From JBMOOG01 sp049324535 (GTDB taxonomy: Bacteria; Pseudomonadota; Alphaproteobacteria; Rhodobacterales; Rhodobacteraceae), in NCBI GenBank assembly GCA_049324535.1, contig JBMOOG010000032.1, positions 62,001-126,000 of the forward strand: DNA of 64,000 nt. Direction: 5' to 3'. The translations under genes and the position numbers were made by a program. The notes below the pieces were generated by a model. The model saw only the letters and a program-made list of their open reading frames with translations, did not search any database and was not told the origin of the DNA. Below, in pieces: positions 25,148-33,497 of this stretch (its first letter is position 1; the number at the start of each line of letters is the position of its first letter).

Positions 25148-26575
25148 ATGACCGACATCGCGTTTCTGTTGAACGGAACGCCGGTCCGCATCACGGGGCA
25201 ATCGCCGACGCGGACACTGCTCGACTGGCTGCGCGAAAGCCGCGGGCTCCCGGGAACCAAGGAAGGCTGCAACGAGGGCGACTGCGGGGCCTGCACCGTG
25301 ATGGTGACCGATGCCGGCGGCTCGCGCGCCCTCAACGCCTGCATCCTGCTGCTGCCCCAGATTCACGGCAAGGCCGTGCGCACGGTCGAGGGCCTCTCGG
25401 GCCCGAAGGGCGAGCTGCACCCCGTCCAGGCGGCGATGGTCGAGCATCACGGCAGCCAGTGCGGCTTCTGCACCCCCGGCTTCGTGGTCTCGATGGCGGT
25501 GGCGCATCAGCAGGGCGCGCGGGACTGGAACGACCGGCTGGCCGGAAACCTCTGCCGCTGCACCGGCTATGCGCCGATCGTGCGGGCGGCCGAGGCCGCG
25601 GCCGATGCCCCGGTCCCGGACTGGATGACCGCCGATCGCGAGGCGCTTCGCTCCGTCTCACTGGACGAAATATCCTCGGGGGGGGCCGGGGGGGCCGACA
25701 GCCCCCCCGCCGTCGCCGCGGCCGCCTTCCGCCCGCGCAGCGCCGACGAGCTGGCCCGCTGGTATGCCGCCCATCCGCAGGCGACCCTGATCGCCGGGGC
25801 GACCGACGTCGGTCTGTGGGTGACCAAGCAGTTGCGCGATCTGTCCGAGGTGGCCTTCCTGAACGGATGCGCCGACCTCGCCACCATCACGCCCGAATCC
25901 GGCGGCCTGCGCATCGGCGCGATGGTGACGATCGCCGTCCTGCGCGCGGCGATGGCGGGCCCGCACCCGGCTTTCGCCGAACTCCTGCGCCGCTTCGCCA
26001 GCGAACAGGTGCGCGCCGCGGCCACGATCGGCGGCAACATCGCCAACGGCTCGCCCATCGGCGATGCACCGCCCGCGCTGATCGCGCTGGGTGCGCGGCT
26101 CACCCTGCGTCAGGGCGAGGACCGGCGCACGATCGCGCTCGAGGACTTCTTCCTCGAATACCGCCGGCAGGACCGCCGGCCCGGCGAATTCGTGGAATCG
26201 CTCTGGATCCCCGACGCGGCGCCCGATCTCGCCGCCTACAAGCTCTCGAAGCGCTTCGACCAGGACATCTCCGCGGTCTGCGGCTGCTTCAACATCACCC
26301 GCCAGTCGGGACGTGTCACCGCGGCGCGCATCGCCTTCGGCGGCATGGCGGGGATTCCGAAGCGGGCCCGCGCCGTCGAGGCCGCACTTCTTGGCCGCGA
26401 CTGGTCCGAGGCGACGGTGCGCGCGGCGATGGCCGAATTCGCGCAGGACTTCGCGCCGATGACCGACATGCGCGCCAGCGCCGGCTACCGTCTGGAGGCG
26501 GCGCGCAACATGCTGATGCGCTACTGGCTGGAAAGCCAGGGCATGGCCACCGATGTGCTGGAGGTGCGGGCATGA
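25148..26575 (+). CDS. xdhA: Xanthine dehydrogenase FeS/FAD subunit with in-frame repeat insert
   Basis: Small subunit (475 residues) of the bacterial xanthine dehydrogenase that turns hypoxanthine and xanthine into urate with NAD. [2Fe-2S] ligands are C41, C46, C49, C65 and C105, C108, C136, C138. The FAD domain follows with I-A-G-A-T-D-V-G and T-I-G-G-N-I-A-N-G-S-P-I-G-D. Between the two domains, residues about 170-189 are encoded by a copy of the dispersed repeat; this makes the protein longer than the Rhodobacter capsulatus subunit (about 462). ATG 25148 gives the usual M-T-D-I-A-F start. The stop overlaps xdhB by 4 bases. Confidence 0.95.
   Translation: MTDIAFLLNGTPVRITGQSPTRTLLDWLRESRGLPGTKEGCNEGDCGACTVMVTDAGGSRALNACILLLPQIHGKAVRTVEGLSGPKGELHPVQAAMVEHHGSQCGFCTPGFVVSMAVAHQQGARDWNDRLAGNLCRCTGYAPIVRAAEAAADAPVPDWMTADREALRSVSLDEISSGGAGGADSPPAVAAAAFRPRSADELARWYAAHPQATLIAGATDVGLWVTKQLRDLSEVAFLNGCADLATITPESGGLRIGAMVTIAVLRAAMAGPHPAFAELLRRFASEQVRAAATIGGNIANGSPIGDAPPALIALGARLTLRQGEDRRTIALEDFFLEYRRQDRRPGEFVESLWIPDAAPDLAAYKLSKRFDQDISAVCGCFNITRQSGRVTAARIAFGGMAGIPKRARAVEAALLGRDWSEATVRAAMAEFAQDFAPMTDMRASAGYRLEAARNMLMRYWLESQGMATDVLEVRA
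25656..25712 (+). repeat. Dispersed GC-rich repeat, copy 3, inside xdhA
   Basis: TCTCACTGGACGAAATATCC at 25656-25675 is identical to the core of copy 2. A G-rich then C-rich arm follows (25676-25710, GGGGGGG...CCCCCCC) that can form a hairpin. It lies within the xdhA frame, at the linker between iron-sulfur and FAD domains, and adds about 20 residues without breaking translation. Confidence 0.8.
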
Positions 26576-28968
26576 GCGTGTCGCAGCCCATTCCCCATGA
26601 TTCCGCCGAGCTGCACGTCACCGGCCGCGCCCGCTATGTCGACGACCTGCCGGTGCCGGCGGGCACGCTGCACCTCGCCTTCGGCCTTTCGACCGTGGCG
26701 CATGGCGAGATCCTCGCGATGGATCTCTCGGCCGTGCGCGCCGCGCCGGGCGTCGTCGCGGTGCTGTCCGCCGACGATCTGCCCTTTGCCAACGATGTCT
26801 CGCCCTCGGTCCATGACGAGCCGCTTCTGGCCACCGGCACGGTCCACTATGTCGGCCAGCCGGTCTTCTGTGTGGTGGCCGAAAGCCACCTTCTGGCGCG
26901 CAAGGCCGCGCGGCTCGGCCGGATCGACTATCGGGAACTCCCGGCGCTCCTGACCGTCGAGGACGCGCTGGCCGCCGGCAGCCGTTTCGAAGGCGGGCCG
27001 GTCGTCTGGCAGAAGGGCGACGCCGCAGCGGCCATCACGGGCGCGCCCCACGTGATCGAGGGCCGGCTTGCGATGGGCGGGCAGGAGCACTTCTACCTCG
27101 AAGGTCAGGCTGCCCTCGTCCTGCCGCAGGAAGGCGGCGGCATGATTGTGCACGCCTCGACGCAGCACCCGACCGAGATCCAGCACAAGGTCGCCGAGGC
27201 GATCGGCCTGCCGATGAACGCGGTGCGGGTCGAGATGCGGCGCATGGGTGGCGGCTTCGGCGGCAAGGAAAGCCAGGGCAACGCGCTCGCGGTGGCCTGC
27301 GCGGTCGCGGCCCGGCTGACCGGGCGCGCCTGCAAGATGCGCTACGACCGGGACGACGACATGGTCATCACCGGCAAGCGCCACGACTTCCGCATCGACT
27401 ACCGCGCGGGCGTCACCGACGAGGGCCGCATCCTCGGGATCGAATTCCTCCAGCTCGCCCGCTGCGGCTGGAGCCAGGACCTGTCGCTTCCGGTCGCCGA
27501 CCGCGCCATGCTGCATGCGGACAACGCCTACCATCTCGAGAATGTCCGCATCGAGAGTCACCGGCTCAGGACCAACACCCAGTCCGCGACCGCCTTCCGC
27601 GGCTTCGGCGGCCCGCAGGGCATGCTGGGCATCGAGAGGGTTCTCGACCACATCGCCCATGCGCTCGGCCGCGATCCGACCGAGGTGCGCCGGCGCAACT
27701 TCTACGCCGACGCCGAGAAGGCGGAGTCCTTGCCCGCCGAGTCCGGTGATCCGGGGGCTCCGCCCGCCGGGTCCGGTGATCCGGGGGCTCCGCCCCCGGA
27801 CCCCCGGGGTATTTCCGCGAAGAAGAAGCCGCAGACGACGCCCTACGGCATGGAGGTCGAGGACTTCATCCTGAACGGCCTCGTCGCGCGCTTGCAGGAA
27901 TCGAGCGACTTTGCCGCCCGGCGCGCCGCGGTGGACGCCTGGAATGCGAAAAATCCGATCCTGAAGCGCGGGATCGCGCTGACGCCGGTCAAGTTCGGGA
28001 TCAGCTTCACGCTGACCCATCTCAACCAGGCCGGAGCGCTCGTGCACGTCTACCAGGACGGCTCGATCCATCTCAATCACGGCGGGACCGAGATGGGCCA
28101 GGGGCTGAACCGCAAGGTGGCGCAGGTCGCGGCCACGATCTTCGGGGTCGACCCCTCGGTCGTGGCGATCACCGCGGCCGACACGGCCAAGGTGCCGAAC
28201 ACCTCGGCCACGGCGGCCTCGTCGGGGTCGGATCTGAACGGCATGGCGGTGAAGGCCGCCTGCGAGACCATCCGCGACCGGATGGCGGCCCATCTGGCCG
28301 GGGAGAACCAGGCCGAGGCCGCCTCGGTCGTCTTCGAGGGCGGAGAGGTGCGGGTTGGCGGGGCGGTCCTGAGCTTCGCGGAAGCGGCGGCGCGCTGCTA
28401 CCAGTCGCGCGTGAGCCTGTCGTCGACCGGCTTCTACGCGACCCCGAAGCTGTCCTGGGACCGCAGGGCCGGGCGCGGCCGGCCGTTCTTCTACTTCGCC
28501 TATGGCGCTTCGGTGACCGAGGTGGTGATCGACACGCTGACCGGCGAGAACCGCATCCTGCGCGCCGACATCCTGCACGACTGCGGCGCGAGCCTGAACC
28601 CCGCGATCGACATCGGCCAGATCGAGGGCGCCTATGTGCAGGGCGCGGGCTGGCTGACGACCGAGGAACTGGTCTGGGACGGCAAGGGGCGGCTCATGAC
28701 CCACGCGCCCTCGACCTACAAGATCCCGGCCTGTTCGGATCGGCCCGAGGTGTTCAACGTCGCCCTCTATCCGGGGGCCAACCGCGAGGACACGATCTTC
28801 CGGTCGAAGGCGGTGGGCGAGCCGCCGTTCATGCACGGGATTTCCGCGCTGATGGCGCTGTCGGACGCCTGCGCGGCCTGCGGGCCGCACTACCCCGCGC
28901 TCGACGCCCCCGCGACGCCCGAGCGGATCCTCGCGGCCGTGGCGCGCGCCCGCGGAGAGCGGCCATGA
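26572..28968 (+). CDS. xdhB: Xanthine dehydrogenase molybdenum subunit with in-frame repeat insert
   Basis: Mo-cofactor subunit of 798 residues. Mo-site motifs are G-G-G-F-G-G-K-E-S-Q near 225, F-R-G-F-G-G-P-Q-G near 345, and the catalytic E750 in V-G-E-P-P-F-M-H-G (E730 in Rhodobacter capsulatus). The 20-residue shift is explained by an insert at residues about 386-419, encoded by a repeat element (27727-27829) and placed between N-F-Y-A-D-A and T-P-Y-G-M-E-V. ATG 26572 overlaps the xdhA stop and the stop overlaps xdhC, each by 4 bases. It acts as an A2B2 heterotetramer with XdhA. Confidence 0.95.
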   Translation: MSVSQPIPHDSAELHVTGRARYVDDLPVPAGTLHLAFGLSTVAHGEILAMDLSAVRAAPGVVAVLSADDLPFANDVSPSVHDEPLLATGTVHYVGQPVFCVVAESHLLARKAARLGRIDYRELPALLTVEDALAAGSRFEGGPVVWQKGDAAAAITGAPHVIEGRLAMGGQEHFYLEGQAALVLPQEGGGMIVHASTQHPTEIQHKVAEAIGLPMNAVRVEMRRMGGGFGGKESQGNALAVACAVAARLTGRACKMRYDRDDDMVITGKRHDFRIDYRAGVTDEGRILGIEFLQLARCGWSQDLSLPVADRAMLHADNAYHLENVRIESHRLRTNTQSATAFRGFGGPQGMLGIERVLDHIAHALGRDPTEVRRRNFYADAEKAESLPAESGDPGAPPAGSGDPGAPPPDPRGISAKKKPQTTPYGMEVEDFILNGLVARLQESSDFAARRAAVDAWNAKNPILKRGIALTPVKFGISFTLTHLNQAGALVHVYQDGSIHLNHGGTEMGQGLNRKVAQVAATIFGVDPSVVAITAADTAKVPNTSATAASSGSDLNGMAVKAACETIRDRMAAHLAGENQAEAASVVFEGGEVRVGGAVLSFAEAAARCYQSRVSLSSTGFYATPKLSWDRRAGRGRPFFYFAYGASVTEVVIDTLTGENRILRADILHDCGASLNPAIDIGQIEGAYVQGAGWLTTEELVWDGKGRLMTHAPSTYKIPACSDRPEVFNVALYPGANREDTIFRSKAVGEPPFMHGISALMALSDACAACGPHYPALDAPATPERILAAVARARGERP
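27741..27828 (-). repeat. Dispersed GC-rich repeat, copy 4, with 30-bp tandem duplication, inside xdhB
   Basis: Two 30-bp units (27741-27770 and 27771-27800) agree at 27 positions. They are followed by CCCCCGGGGTATTT and GCGAAGAAGAAG (27801-27828), the same tail as the intergenic copy at 45979-46015. It encodes the low-complexity insert S-G-D-P-G-A-P-P, occurring twice, then P-D-P-R-G-I-S-A-K-K-K. Confidence 0.8.
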
Positions 28969-29972
28969 GCTTCGATCCGGGCGCGCTGGCGGCCGCGGTC
29001 GCCGCGCACGGCTGCGTCGTGCGCGTCGTCGTGGCCGAGGTGAAGGGGTCGGCCCCGCGTGAGGCCGGGGCCGCGATGCTGGTCTGGGCGGACGGGCAGT
29101 CGGGCACCATCGGCGGCGGGGCGCTGGAATGGGAGGCCGCGCGCCGCGCCCGGGCGATGCTGCGCTCCGGCGAGGACGGCCGTATGGACCGGCTCGCGCT
29201 CGGCCCGGAACTGGCCCAGTGCTGCGGCGGGGCCGTGGTCCTGGTCAGCGAGCGCTTCCACGCCGCCAACCTTCCGGAAGGGGTGGCCGCCGTCGCGCGC
29301 CGTCTTCCCGGCGGCCCGGCCGAGCCGCCCCTTGCCGTGGCCCGGATCCTGGCGCGGGCGCGCCGTGGCGAGCGCGTCGGAACGCTTCTCGTGCACGGCT
29401 GGCTTGTCGAGCCGGTCGCGCGTCCGCAGCGCGCGCTCTGGGTCTGGGGCGCGGGCCATGTCGGGCGGGCGATCGTCGCGACGCTCGCGCCCCTGCCGGA
29501 TCTGCGCATCGTCTGGCTGGACACCGGCCCTGACCGGTTTCCCGCATCCATCCCGGAGGGCGTCACCATCCGCCACGCGGCCGACCCCGCCGATCTGGTG
29601 GCCGAGGCGCCGAGCGGGGCCGAGCATCTGGTGCTGACCTTCAGCCATGCGCTCGATCTCGAGCTCTGCCACCGGCTCCTGCGGCACGGCTTCCGCAGTC
29701 TCGGCCTGATCGGGTCGGCGTCGAAGGCCGCGCGATTCCGGTCGCGTCTTGCGGCACTTGGCCACCGGCCTGCCGAAATCGCGCGCATCCGCTGCCCGAT
29801 CGGAGCCCCGGGGCTCGGCAAGCACCCGCAGGCGATTGCCATCGGCGTCGCCGCCGAAATCTTGAACGACACGAGCGCAACGACACCCGAAAAGGACGCG
29901 CCAGATGACAGGGACGGTACTGCTTTCGATCCGAGGGATCACCAAGGCCTATCCGGGCGTCGTCGCCAATAG
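28965..29972 (+). CDS. xdhC: Xanthine dehydrogenase accessory protein XdhC
   Basis: Accessory protein (335 residues) that binds the molybdenum cofactor, helps its sulfuration and inserts it into XdhB. Family features are G-S-A-P-R-E-A-G-A near residue 28, the Q-C-C-G-G motif near residue 85, a Rossmann-like W-G-A-G-H-V-G-R-A near residue 165, and P-I-G-A-P-G-L-G-K-H-P near residue 285. About 30 residues after the family core are encoded in a stretch that also contains the first codons of the ABC ATPase, in another frame (68-base overlap). Confidence 0.93.
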   Translation: MSFDPGALAAAVAAHGCVVRVVVAEVKGSAPREAGAAMLVWADGQSGTIGGGALEWEAARRARAMLRSGEDGRMDRLALGPELAQCCGGAVVLVSERFHAANLPEGVAAVARRLPGGPAEPPLAVARILARARRGERVGTLLVHGWLVEPVARPQRALWVWGAGHVGRAIVATLAPLPDLRIVWLDTGPDRFPASIPEGVTIRHAADPADLVAEAPSGAEHLVLTFSHALDLELCHRLLRHGFRSLGLIGSASKAARFRSRLAALGHRPAEIARIRCPIGAPGLGKHPQAIAIGVAAEILNDTSATTPEKDAPDDRDGTAFDPRDHQGLSGRRRQ

Positions 29973-31443
29973 CGACGTCTCCTTCGACATCGGCGCGGGC
30001 CAGGTGCACGCGCTTCTGGGCGAGAACGGCGCCGGCAAGTCGACGCTGGTCAAGATGATCTACGGGCTGGTGCGCCCGGACAGCGGCACCATGACGCTGC
30101 GCGGCGCGCCCTATGCGCCCCATGAGCCGCGCGCCGCGCGGGCTGCGGGCGTCGCCATGGTGTTCCAGCACTTCAGCCTGTTCGAGGCGCTGAACGTGGC
30201 CGAGAACGTGGCGCTCGGCATGGACAACCCGCCGCCGCAGCGCGAACTCGCCCGGCGCATCCGCGAGGTCAGCGAGGGCTACGGCCTGCCGCTCGATCCG
30301 TCGCGGCTGGTGGGCGACCTCTCCGCGGGCGAGCGCCAGCGGGTCGAGATCGTGCGCTGCCTCCTGCAGGATCCGAAGCTTCTGATCATGGACGAGCCGA
30401 CGAGCGTGCTGACGCCGCAGGAGGTGGACATCCTCTTCGGCACGCTCCGGCAACTGGCCGCCGAGGGCACCTCGATCCTCTACATCAGCCACAAGCTCGA
30501 GGAGATCCGCAGCCTCTGCGACGAGGCGACGGTGCTGCGGCGGGGCAAGGTGGTCGGAAGCTGCAACCCGCGCGAACGCTCGGCCCGCGAACTGGCGGAA
30601 CTGATGGTCGGCGCGACCCTGACGCCGCCCGAGCGGACGCCCGCCGAGCCGGGGCCGGTCGCGCTGTCGGTCAAGGGCCTGAGCATCGCCTCGCTCAGCC
30701 AGTTCGGCACCAGCCTGAAGGACGTGACCCTGACCGTCCGCCGGGGCGAGGTGCTGGGCATCGGCGGGGTCGCGGGCAACGGGCAGGACGAGCTGCTGCT
30801 GGCGCTGTCGGGCGAGGTGCGGACCGGCCCGGGCGTCATCACGCTGGACGGCACCGATCTGGGCCCGCGCGGCCCCGACAGCCGCCGCGCCGCGGGTCTC
30901 GTGACCGCGCCCGAAGAGCGGCTCGGCCATGCCGCGGCGCCCGACATGAGCCTGACCGAGAACGCGCTCCTGTCCGGGCGCCGGCGGATGGACCTGGCCA
31001 CGAAGGGCTTCATCGACTGGGGCAAGACCCGCAGCTGGGCCGAGGAAATCGTGAAGACCTTCGACGTGCGCACCCCCGGTGTCCATGTCGCGGCCCGGGC
31101 GCTCTCGGGCGGCAACCTCCAGAAGTTCGTGATCGGGCGCGAGATCCTTCAGGAGCCGCGGGTGATCGTCGTCAACCAGCCGACCTGGGGTGTGGATGCG
31201 GCCGCGGCCGCCTTCATCCGGCAGGCGCTTCTGGACCTCGCCGCACGCGGGGCGGCGGTGATCGCGATCAGCCAGGACATCGACGAGCTTCTGGAAATCG
31301 CCGACCGGTTCGCGGCGCTCAATGCGGGGCGGCTGTCGGCGCCGGTGCCGACCCGGGGACTGACTGTCGACCAGATCGGGCTGATGCTGGGCGGCGCGCA
31401 CGGAATGCATGCGGCGGAGGGGCACATCCATGTTGAGGCTTGA
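29905..31443 (+). CDS. Nucleoside/purine ABC transporter, duplicated ATPase subunit
   Basis: ATPase of 512 residues with two ABC domains, as in the NupA/YufO family working with BmpA-type binding proteins. The first domain has Walker A G-E-N-G-A-G-K-S-T at 39-47, a signature L-S-A-G-E-R-Q-R, and Walker B L-L-I-M-D-E-P-T. The second has a degenerate Walker A (G-V-A-G-N-G-Q-D-E) and L-S-G-G-N-L-Q-K, which is normal for this family. The start lies inside xdhC, with AAGGA 8 bases upstream. Its position after xdhABC suggests import of purine nucleosides or bases. Confidence 0.92.
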   Translation: MTGTVLLSIRGITKAYPGVVANSDVSFDIGAGQVHALLGENGAGKSTLVKMIYGLVRPDSGTMTLRGAPYAPHEPRAARAAGVAMVFQHFSLFEALNVAENVALGMDNPPPQRELARRIREVSEGYGLPLDPSRLVGDLSAGERQRVEIVRCLLQDPKLLIMDEPTSVLTPQEVDILFGTLRQLAAEGTSILYISHKLEEIRSLCDEATVLRRGKVVGSCNPRERSARELAELMVGATLTPPERTPAEPGPVALSVKGLSIASLSQFGTSLKDVTLTVRRGEVLGIGGVAGNGQDELLLALSGEVRTGPGVITLDGTDLGPRGPDSRRAAGLVTAPEERLGHAAAPDMSLTENALLSGRRRMDLATKGFIDWGKTRSWAEEIVKTFDVRTPGVHVAARALSGGNLQKFVIGREILQEPRVIVVNQPTWGVDAAAAAFIRQALLDLAARGAAVIAISQDIDELLEIADRFAALNAGRLSAPVPTRGLTVDQIGLMLGGAHGMHAAEGHIHVEA

Positions 31444-32509
31444 ACGGCGCCGGTCGCCCTCGCGCATCTGGGCCTGGGGGACACCCCTGCTGGCCGTGGC
31501 GCTGACCATGGTCGCGGGCGGGATCATGTTCGCCCTGCTCGGCAAGAATCCGATCGAGGTGATCCGCACGATCTTCTGGGATCCGCTCTTCGGCGAATTC
31601 GCCTTCTACCTGCGCGGCCAGCTTCTGGTGAAGGCCGGGCCGCTGATCCTGATCGCGGTCGGGCTGGCGCTGGGCTTCCGGGCCGGGATCTGGAACATCG
31701 GGGCCGAGGGCCAGTACATCATGGGCGCGATCTTCGGCGCGGCGGTGGGTCTTGCGGCCTTTCCGACCGAAAGCCGCTGGATCTTTCCGCTGATGATCGT
31801 CGCCGGCGCCTTCGGCGGCTGGCTCTGGGCGATGATCCCCGCGATCCTCAAGACCCGCTTCAACACCAACGAGATCCTCGTGTCCCTGATGCTGGTCTAT
31901 GTCGCGCAGACCATCCTCGCCATGGCCTCGACCGGGTTCCTGCGCAACCCCGAGGGCATGGGCTTTCCCGGCAGCCGCAACTTCTCGTCCTATCCGGCGG
32001 CGCGCAACGCCGAACTGATCGTGGGCAGCGGCATCCACTGGGGGGTGGTGACGGCCGTCGGGGTGGTGATCCTCGCCTACATCCTGCTCCAGCGCCACAT
32101 CCTGGGCTTCCAGATCAAGCTGTCGGGCCAGGCGCCACGCGCGGCGCGCTTCCACGGGGTGAGCCCCAACCGGCTCGTGGTCCTCTGCATGGGCATCTCC
32201 GGCGCGCTCGCCGGCATGGCCGGGCTTTACGAGGTCACCGGGCCGGCCGGCCAGATCTCGATCGACTTCAACGTGGGCTACGGCTTCACCGCGATCATCG
32301 TGGCCTTCCTCGGCCGGCTCAATCCGCTGGGGATCTTTCTCGCGGGGCTTCTGATGGCGCTCACCTACATCGGGGGCGAGATGGCGGCCACGAACCTCGG
32401 CCTGCCCTCGGCCGCGATCCAGGCCTTCCAGGGGATGCTTCTCTTCTTCCTGCTGGCCGTCGACGTGTTGACCAACTTCCGCATCCGCCTTGGCATGGGA
32501 GGCAAATGA
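31430..32509 (+). CDS. Nucleoside ABC transporter permease 1
   Basis: Inner-membrane permease of 359 residues with about eight to ten hydrophobic segments. The motifs F-R-A-G-I-W-N-I-G-A-E-G-Q and N-T-N-E-I-L-V-S-L-M-L, and G-Y-G-F-T-A-I-I-V-A-F-L-G-R-L-N-P near the end, are typical of the YufP/NupB permeases. ATG 31430 has GGAGG upstream and overlaps the ATPase by 14 bases. It pairs with the second permease, which overlaps its stop. Confidence 0.92.
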   Translation: MLRLERRRSPSRIWAWGTPLLAVALTMVAGGIMFALLGKNPIEVIRTIFWDPLFGEFAFYLRGQLLVKAGPLILIAVGLALGFRAGIWNIGAEGQYIMGAIFGAAVGLAAFPTESRWIFPLMIVAGAFGGWLWAMIPAILKTRFNTNEILVSLMLVYVAQTILAMASTGFLRNPEGMGFPGSRNFSSYPAARNAELIVGSGIHWGVVTAVGVVILAYILLQRHILGFQIKLSGQAPRAARFHGVSPNRLVVLCMGISGALAGMAGLYEVTGPAGQISIDFNVGYGFTAIIVAFLGRLNPLGIFLAGLLMALTYIGGEMAATNLGLPSAAIQAFQGMLLFFLLAVDVLTNFRIRLGMGGK

Positions 32510-33441
32510 TGGACTTCGGTGGCATCAATCCGGTGATCCTGCTCTCTTCGCTGATGGTGGCCTCGGTGCCGATCCTTCTTGCCGCGCTGGGCGAGCTGGT
32601 GGTGGAAAAGTCCGGCGTCCTGAACCTCGGGGTCGAGGGCATGATGATCATGGGCGCGATCTGCGGCTTCATCACCGCCGTCCATTCCGGCAGCCCGCTT
32701 CTGGGCTTTGTCGGTGGCGCGGCCGGGGGCGCGGTGCTCAGCCTTGTCTTCGCCTTCCTGACCCAGTCGCTTATGGCCAACCAGGTGGCGACGGGCCTTG
32801 CGCTCACGCTCTTCGGGCTGGGGCTGTCGTCGCTGATGGGGCAGAATTACAACGGCATCAAGCCGCCGCCGACCCCGCATGTCCCGCTCGGCCCGCTGAA
32901 GGACATCCCCGTGCTCGGGCCGATCCTCTTCGACCATGACGCGATGGTCTACATCTCGATCGCGCTCGTGGCGCTGGTCTGGTGGGTGCTGCGGGCCACG
33001 CGGCTCGGGCTGGTGATCCGCGCGGTCGGCGAAAGCCATGATGCGGCCCATTCGCTCGGCTACAAGGTCAACCTGATCCGCCTGGGCGCCATCACCTTCG
33101 GCGGCGCCATGGCCGGTCTGGGCGGCGCCTATGTCAGCCTGGTGCGGGTGCCGCAGTGGGTGGACGGGATCACCGCGGGCGCCGGCTGGATCGCGCTTGC
33201 CATCGTGGTCTTCGCCAGCTGGAAGCCCTGGCGCGTGCTGCTCGGCGCCTGGCTTTTCGGCGGCATCACCGTCCTGCAGCTCAATCTTCAGGCCGCGGGC
33301 AGCCGCATTCCCGTCGAGTACTTGTCGATGTCCCCCTATCTGGTAACCATCCTCGTGCTGGTCATCATGTCCTCGGGCCGCGGCAAGGCGGCGCTGAACG
33401 CGCCCGCGAGCCTCGGACAGAACTTCCACGCCGCCCGCTGA
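32506..33441 (+). CDS. Nucleoside ABC transporter permease 2
   Basis: Second permease of the importer, 311 residues and largely hydrophobic. E-K-S-G-V-L-N-L-G-V-E-G-M-M near residue 35 and R-A-V-G-E-S-H-D-A-A near residue 175 are the YufQ/NupC signatures. The start codon ATGATG overlaps the stop of permease 1. The gene is followed after 56 bases by the binding protein. Confidence 0.92.
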   Translation: MMDFGGINPVILLSSLMVASVPILLAALGELVVEKSGVLNLGVEGMMIMGAICGFITAVHSGSPLLGFVGGAAGGAVLSLVFAFLTQSLMANQVATGLALTLFGLGLSSLMGQNYNGIKPPPTPHVPLGPLKDIPVLGPILFDHDAMVYISIALVALVWWVLRATRLGLVIRAVGESHDAAHSLGYKVNLIRLGAITFGGAMAGLGGAYVSLVRVPQWVDGITAGAGWIALAIVVFASWKPWRVLLGAWLFGGITVLQLNLQAAGSRIPVEYLSMSPYLVTILVLVIMSSGRGKAALNAPASLGQNFHAAR

Positions 33442-33497
33442 GACGCGGCGCAACACCAACGGGTCGGCCAGAGCCGCCCCTGCAACAGGAGAGAGAG

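Noticed and set aside
27741..27800. Two 30-bp direct repeats as a possible CRISPR
   Set aside because: Units are adjacent with no spacer, lie within xdhB and belong to the dispersed repeat family.
25459..28968. Long xdhB frame starting inside xdhA (1169 residues)
   Set aside because: Only the part from 26572 has family similarity; the upstream part is a shadow of xdhA.
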